Shown: positions 6,724 through 9,983 of the stretch, piece by piece | Layout: every line of letters starts with the position of its first letter | How positions within the stretch are numbered: the stretch's first letter is position 1 | Assembly: GCA_900768805.1 (NCBI GenBank) | Contig: CAAGEF010000272.1 | Span: 1 to 9,983 of the forward strand | DNA from: Clostridia bacterium | GTDB taxonomy: Bacteria > Bacillota > Clostridia > TANB77 > CAG-508 | DNA length: 9,983 nucleotides | Reading direction: 5' to 3' | Notes under the pieces: generated by a model | Told to the model about the DNA's origin: nothing | The model's database searches: none | What the model saw: only the letters and a program-made list of their open reading frames with translations | Program-made: the position numbers and the translations under genes

Positions 6724-6787
6724 ATCATTTTTGTTTCTAAGTAACAAAAATGATATAAAAAAACAATAAAAAAGTAACGAAAATGAT
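6724..6787. promoter_or_regulatory. Three operator-like boxes in the divergent control region
   Basis: The word ATCATTTTTGTT occurs at 6724-6735 and its perfect inverse AACAAAAATGAT at 6743-6754, separated by 7 bases. A third copy, AACGAAAATGAT, lies at 6776-6787. The second and third copies sit inside a longer direct repeat (6740-6763 and 6773-6796, one mismatch) with a 33-bp period, about three helical turns, each followed by an A-run. This is the layout of a binding site for a dimeric regulator with an extra half-site. It sits upstream of the secretion operon promoter and before the coiled-coil gene. The regulator is unknown. Confidence 0.6.
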
Positions 6788-6877
6788 ATAAAAAAAATAA
6801 AGAAAAACAATATAAAAAATTTTTATTATATGATAAAATTAATAATAATTAGAATTGATATAATTGAAAGGATACTA

Positions 6878-7816
6878 ATGAAAATGACCAATTTAGCTAT
6901 ATGTGAAGAGTATTTTGAAAAAACAGAGTTAGACTTTTTTGATTCGATAAGTGAAAAGAAAAATTATATAGTTGATAAGAATAGACAAATTAATTTAAAA
7001 AGAGCTGAAATTCTTGGACAAATAGAAAAAAATAAAAATGAAAAGAGTATCATTTCTTCAAAAGATAGTAGAGAATATATAAATGGAACAGAAGCTGTAT
7101 TAGAAAGTATAGATGAAATTGTTAGAAATTATACTAAATTATCTAATAGATTATATGATATTGAAAAAGCATTAATTATATTATCTGAAAAAGAAAAATT
7201 GCATGTTAATTATAATTTAGCTACAGATGTAGATTTATTAAAACAAAAAGTATCAGAAGCAAAAGATTATGAAAATAAAGTTGAGGATGAAAACAAAAAA
7301 TATGAAATTGTAGTTGATAATTATTTTTCAACAATTTTTTCAAACTATGAAGAAAATGAGAACAAAGTAATAGATTACATAAAAGATGATAATGAAGAGC
7401 TAAAAGATAATTTGGTTTTAAGAGTTTCAGAATTAGAGAAAAAGGTGTATTTACCTTATACAAAAAATGAAGTAGAATCTTTTTTGAAAAGTTATCCTAA
7501 TGAATATGAAAATGCAAGAGATGTTATAGAAAAAGAGTTTACAGCTAGTATTGATATATATAATAGAAGACCATCTTTTGCAAGATTTAGAGAAGGGTAT
7601 TCTTTATGTAGAAATAAAGAAATGATGTCAGTAATTGATTCTTTTAAATTTGGTCTTGAGATAATGTTTAGAAATGATTTAAATCCTGCTATAGTTGCTG
7701 CTGTTAAAAATAAAAAACAATTAGAAGATTATATAGAATGCATTGAAAAAGAAAATTTAGAAAGTTTTAAATATTTTAAAATATTGTTTGAAGTTGCACC
7801 ATTAAAAAATATATAA
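6878..7816 (+). CDS. Coiled-coil hypothetical protein
   Basis: I do not recognise this 312-residue protein. The ATG at 6878 is chosen because AAAGGA lies 5 bases upstream; an in-frame ATG at 6830 has no ribosome site and would add 16 Ile-rich residues. The protein is soluble, with no signal or membrane segment, very rich in Glu, Lys and Asn, and mostly helical. Likely coiled-coil stretches are residues 35-55 and 110-145. A more globular C-terminal part (220-312) has R-R-P-S-F-A-R-F-R-E-G-Y and F-K-F-G-L-E-I-M-F-R. It is transcribed divergently from the secretion operon and shares the control region with the repeated boxes, so co-regulation is possible but unproven. Codon use matches the neighbours. 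Confidence 0.78.
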   Translation: MKMTNLAICEEYFEKTELDFFDSISEKKNYIVDKNRQINLKRAEILGQIEKNKNEKSIISSKDSREYINGTEAVLESIDEIVRNYTKLSNRLYDIEKALIILSEKEKLHVNYNLATDVDLLKQKVSEAKDYENKVEDENKKYEIVVDNYFSTIFSNYEENENKVIDYIKDDNEELKDNLVLRVSELEKKVYLPYTKNEVESFLKSYPNEYENARDVIEKEFTASIDIYNRRPSFARFREGYSLCRNKEMMSVIDSFKFGLEIMFRNDLNPAIVAAVKNKKQLEDYIECIEKENLESFKYFKILFEVAPLKNI

Positions 7817-7827
7817 TAACAATTTTA

Positions 7828-7851
7828 AAAAAAATTGTTTGCAATTTTTTT
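7828..7851 (+). terminator. A+T-rich terminator after the coiled-coil gene
   Basis: AAAAAAATTG (7828-7837) pairs with CAATTTTTTT (7842-7851) around a TTTG loop, and the T-run of the right arm acts as the release tract. An overlapping alternative stem, AACAATTTT (7818-7826) with AAAATTGTT (7831-7839), would compete with it. Confidence 0.6.
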
Positions 7852-7892
7852 ATTGAGCTTATTTCCAAAGAAATTTAATAATGAATAAATAA

Positions 7893-7918
7893 AACCGGCG
7901 AAGAAAGATTCGCCGGTT
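7893..7918 (-). terminator. Strong terminator of the 8874-7945 gene
   Basis: AACCGGCGAA (7893-7902) and TTCGCCGGTT (7909-7918) form a perfect 10-bp G+C-rich stem with a 6-base loop. On the minus strand it is followed by TTTTATTTATT. It lies about 27 bases beyond the gene's stop codon and faces the terminator of the converging coiled-coil gene. Confidence 0.88.
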
Positions 7919-7944
7919 CTTTAATTGCTCTTAGTATAGAGTAA

Positions 7945-8874
7945 TTAAAATGCTTTGAGGGCTTCAAGGAGAGCTTTTACCTTAGACTCGTTGCTTTTCA
8001 GAATATCTGGATCAATACCTGCTGCCATGAGCTTTTCTATAATGTCAAAGTATTCCGAAATCAGCTCCTGATTTGCAATAACTGCTTCTTTGGATATTTT
8101 AGCAGTTTCGGTATTCTTAGCAACTTCTACAGTCTGGGATATCTTTGCGCTCTGAGTAACTTCTTCAATTTGGGATATTGCTTTTGCCTGAATCTCTAAA
8201 TCCTTAAAGTTTGTTTCAACCTTTGAAATGTCCTTGGTGGATGTATTCTGGTTGTAATTAGGAAACTTCAGATACATGAATTCATCGTAGAGATTACTGA
8301 TTTCCTTATGGTAAGGTTTCAAAAATTCTGCAATATCCTTGGCGTTATTCTCACCACCATCTCTGTTGGTAAAAATTTCGCAGAGACCACCGTAGTAAAG
8401 CTTTTCAGCTTTTTTGAGCTGTTCTTCACTTGGGTTTTTAGGTGCAGTAGCTCTCAGAAGATAACCAGCTCTGTTAATAGCTGTCAAATTATAGAAGCTA
8501 TACTCCAAAATCTTTTCAAAAATTTTGTGAGCAACAAAGGAAGTCGTTTTTACTTCAAGAATAAGAAAAGCATGGCTTTCTGCTGTTTTGAAGATACATC
8601 CGGTAGAAGCCTCAATTTCGAGAGGCTTTTCAGGAAAATATTTGCTGAACTGGTATCTAAGCTCATTGGAAAATATCCGAGCTGCTTCACCAGTATATTC
8701 AAGCTGAAGTTTTTTTACAGCATCTTCTGGGTTACATAAAGCATACCAAACAAAGTTTGCTGCTTCAGCAGTAGGCTTGTTAAGTACATCTTCTATGACA
8801 GCAGCTGCTGTAACCATGTCATACAGTGAGTTCATGCTCTTGTTTCGAATTTCAACAACAATGTCCTTTTTCAT
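7945..8874 (-). CDS. Hypothetical protein with foreign-looking codon use
   Basis: I do not recognise this 309-residue protein. The start is supported by GAGAGGA about 7 bases before the ATG. It has no signal or membrane span. Residues 1-205 look globular and mainly helical, with a hydrophobic strand H-A-F-L-I-L-E-V-K-T-T (101-111). The E-x-K there recalls PD-(D/E)XK nucleases, but I cannot place the other acidic residue, so this is only a thought. Residues 210-268 are a polar, Ala/Glu/Gln-rich repetitive stretch (S-A-K-I-S-Q, T-A-K-I-S-K) likely to be coiled coil, and a helical tail follows. G+C is visibly higher than in the neighbours, and Leu uses CTG, CTC and CTT where the neighbours use almost only TTA. 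It has its own strong promoter and terminator, a self-contained unit probably acquired by transfer. Confidence 0.85.
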   Translation of the reverse strand: MKKDIVVEIRNKSMNSLYDMVTAAAVIEDVLNKPTAEAANFVWYALCNPEDAVKKLQLEYTGEAARIFSNELRYQFSKYFPEKPLEIEASTGCIFKTAESHAFLILEVKTTSFVAHKIFEKILEYSFYNLTAINRAGYLLRATAPKNPSEEQLKKAEKLYYGGLCEIFTNRDGGENNAKDIAEFLKPYHKEISNLYDEFMYLKFPNYNQNTSTKDISKVETNFKDLEIQAKAISQIEEVTQSAKISQTVEVAKNTETAKISKEAVIANQELISEYFDIIEKLMAAGIDPDILKSNESKVKALLEALKAF

Positions 8875-8923
8875 AAAAAAATCCTCTCTTTCATAAACTA
8901 TGTTTTGAATGTACGATGTTTAT

Positions 8924-8952
8924 ATTATAGCATAACAGCTATTTTATGTCAA
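8924..8952 (-). promoter_or_regulatory. Consensus sigma-A promoter of the 8874-7945 gene
   Basis: On the minus strand TTGACA (8947-8952) and TATAAT (8924-8929) are separated by exactly 17 bases, with TG one base before the -10. This is a perfect consensus with an extended -10. A short inverted repeat, ATAGC and GCTAT with a 6-base gap, overlaps the spacer and -10 and could be an operator. Confidence 0.9.
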
Positions 8953-8965
8953 CAAAATTGCAACG

Positions 8966-8991
8966 AATTGAAATTTTGAAAAATTTCAATT
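8966..8991. repeat. Perfect 11-bp inverted repeat in the divergent gap
   Basis: AATTGAAATTT (8966-8976) and AAATTTCAATT (8981-8991) are exact inverses around TGAA. There is no T-run, so it is not a terminator. It lies just upstream of the -35 of the minus-strand gene and about 64 bases upstream of the -35 of the plus-strand gene, a plausible regulator site. Confidence 0.55.
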
Positions 8992-9054
8992 GTTTGAAGA
9001 TAATTAGAAGGTGAGGTATTTATTAATAAATTATTTTAAATTTTAATAAAATAA

Positions 9055-9083
9055 TTGACAAAGTTTTAAAGAAGTGATAATCT
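9055..9083 (+). promoter_or_regulatory. Promoter of the flavin oxidoreductase gene
   Basis: TTGACA (9055-9060) and TAATCT (9078-9083) are 17 bases apart, and TG at 9075-9076 gives an extended -10. The start point would be near 9090, about 28 bases before the TTG start codon. Confidence 0.7.
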
Positions 9084-9099
9084 AGTTTTGAAAACTAGA
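9081..9099. promoter_or_regulatory. Palindromic operator overlapping the -10 and start point
   Basis: TCTAGTTTTGAAAACTAGA is a perfect 9-bp inverted repeat around a single G. It covers the end of the -10 and the predicted transcription start, the classic place for a repressor. Size and symmetry fit a MarR-type dimer; FabT-like regulators of lipid genes use A+T-rich palindromes of this kind. Which regulator binds is unknown. Confidence 0.65.
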
Positions 9100-9117
9100 T
9101 AATAAGGAGTGTTAAAT

Positions 9118-9983
9118 TTGAAAAGTATAAAATTAGGAAATAAAGAAGCAAAATATCCTATAATTCAAGGAGGAATGGGTGTTGGTGTTTCAATGCATAA
9201 ATTAGCAGGAACTGTTAGTAGAGAAGGTGGAATTGGTGTTATATCAACTGCAGATATAGGTTATAAAGAGCCAGAGTTTAATATCAAACCAATGGAGGCT
9301 AATATGAAAGCTATTGGAAAAGAAATAAAATTAGCAAGAGATATTGCTGGTGAGGATAAAATTATTGGTGTAAATATAATGGTTGCTATGAAAAATTATG
9401 CAGAAATTGTAAAAGAATGTGTTAAACAAAAAATTGATTTAATTATATCTGGTGCAGGTATTCCAAAAGAATTACCAGAATATGTAAAAGATTCAAATAC
9501 TAAAATTGCACCAATAGTTTCTTCATTAAGATGTTGTAAGCTTATAGTAAAATATTGGATAAAAAAATACAGTTATGTTCCAGATATGATTGTAATAGAA
9601 GGACCAAAAGCAGGAGGGCATTTAGGATTTAATAAAGAAGAAATTCTTAATAATTATTATCAAAATTTAGAGGAAATAACAAAAGAAGTTGTTTCATATA
9701 TAAAAGATGTTGAAAAAGAAACAGGTAAAGAAATTCCTATTATAGCTGCTGGAGGAATTTGGGATAATAAAGATATAAATAAATTTTTAAATTTAGGTGC
9801 CTCTGGTGTTCAAATGGCAACTAGATTTGTTGCAACAGAAGAATGCGATGCTTCAATTGAATTTAAAAATGCTTATGTTAATGCAAAAAAAGAAGATGTG
9901 AAAATAATAAATAGTCCTGTTGGAATGCCAGGAAGAGCTATTTATAATAATTTTATTAAAAGTACAGAAAAAGAAAAATGTAA
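9118..9983 (+). CDS. NAD(P)H-dependent flavin oxidoreductase (nitronate monooxygenase/FabK-like), partial
   Basis: The frame is open to the window edge (288 complete codons). The start is TTG at 9118, with AAGGAG 8 bases before it; the first residues K-S-I-K-L-G fit the usual family N-terminus. It is an FMN-binding TIM-barrel enzyme: Y-P-I-I-Q-G-G-M-G (13-21), G-V-N-I-M (84-88), the S-G-A-G turn (111-114), E-G-P-K-A-G-G-H-L-G-F (161-171) with probable active-site His168, I-A-A-G-G-I (209-214) and V-Q-M-A-T-R-F (231-237) for the FMN phosphate. P-V-G-M-P-G-R-A-I near 267-275 and the Cys at 288 resemble the long clostridial group annotated as nitronate monooxygenase, not the shorter true FabK. 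About 70-80 residues are probably missing. The exact reaction (nitronate oxidation or enoyl-ACP reduction) cannot be read from the sequence. Confidence 0.9.
   Translation, partial: MKSIKLGNKEAKYPIIQGGMGVGVSMHKLAGTVSREGGIGVISTADIGYKEPEFNIKPMEANMKAIGKEIKLARDIAGEDKIIGVNIMVAMKNYAEIVKECVKQKIDLIISGAGIPKELPEYVKDSNTKIAPIVSSLRCCKLIVKYWIKKYSYVPDMIVIEGPKAGGHLGFNKEEILNNYYQNLEEITKEVVSYIKDVEKETGKEIPIIAAGGIWDNKDINKFLNLGASGVQMATRFVATEECDASIEFKNAYVNAKKEDVKIINSPVGMPGRAIYNNFIKSTEKEKC

Noticed and set aside
6856..6864. TGATATAAT as promoter for the coiled-coil gene
   Set aside because: It would start transcription near 6871, inside the ribosome site that precedes the ATG at 6878, leaving an almost leaderless message. 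An unseen promoter further upstream is more likely.
8308..8739. 143-codon open frame on the plus strand
   Set aside because: It lies wholly antisense inside the 7945-8874 gene, which has a consensus promoter, ribosome site and terminator; the plus frame has none of these.
8041..8874. PD-(D/E)XK nuclease assignment for the foreign-looking gene
   Set aside because: Only the L-I-L-E-V-K strand fits; I could not place the preceding acidic residue and core fold with confidence, so no function is given.

Overview
The window looks like one end of a metagenomic contig from a very A+T-rich Gram-positive bacterium, most likely a Clostridia-like or related low-G+C Firmicute. The evidence is near-exclusive TTA/ATA/AAA codon use, strong GGAGG-type ribosome sites, sigma-A-type promoters, and Firmicutes families (YfhO, a SipW-like signal peptidase). 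TGA is used as a stop and TGG as Trp, so the code is standard bacterial. The first 16 bases match the 3' end of an Illumina read-2 adapter and are not genomic.

Layout. 17-1383 (+): C-terminal part of a YfhO-family membrane protein, cut by the contig end. 1525-2286 (+): a membrane-anchored or lipoprotein-like protein of unknown function with a duplicated Asn-rich stalk. 2287-2543: non-coding, with terminators and nested inverted repeats. 6644 down to 2544 (-): a four-gene operon that is the most interesting part of the window. 6662-6877: a divergent control region with three copies of an operator-like box. 6878-7816 (+): a coiled-coil hypothetical protein. 8874-7945 (-): a hypothetical protein whose codon use differs from everything around it. 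8875-9117: a second divergent control region with palindromes and strong promoters. 9118-9983 (+): a flavin oxidoreductase of the nitronate monooxygenase/FabK-like family, running off the end.

The minus-strand operon encodes, in order, a small TasA/CalY-like secreted protein, an ER-type (SipW-like) signal peptidase on a large multi-span membrane domain, a DUF5305-like two-span membrane protein, and a second secreted protein with two beta-rich domains joined by a long Asn-Thr repeat. The first and last proteins share the unusual signal motif G-Y-A-x-x-S-D-x-L-x-I-T-G-x-A-N-I, so both are probably processed by the peptidase between them. The inferred picture is a dedicated export module for surface fibre or adhesin proteins, analogous to tapA-sipW-tasA of Bacillus. 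As sequenced, the peptidase is frameshifted in a T(4) run (5003-5006), which separates the catalytic Ser and His from the K-G-D-N-N box. This is either a sequencing error or a real inactivation.
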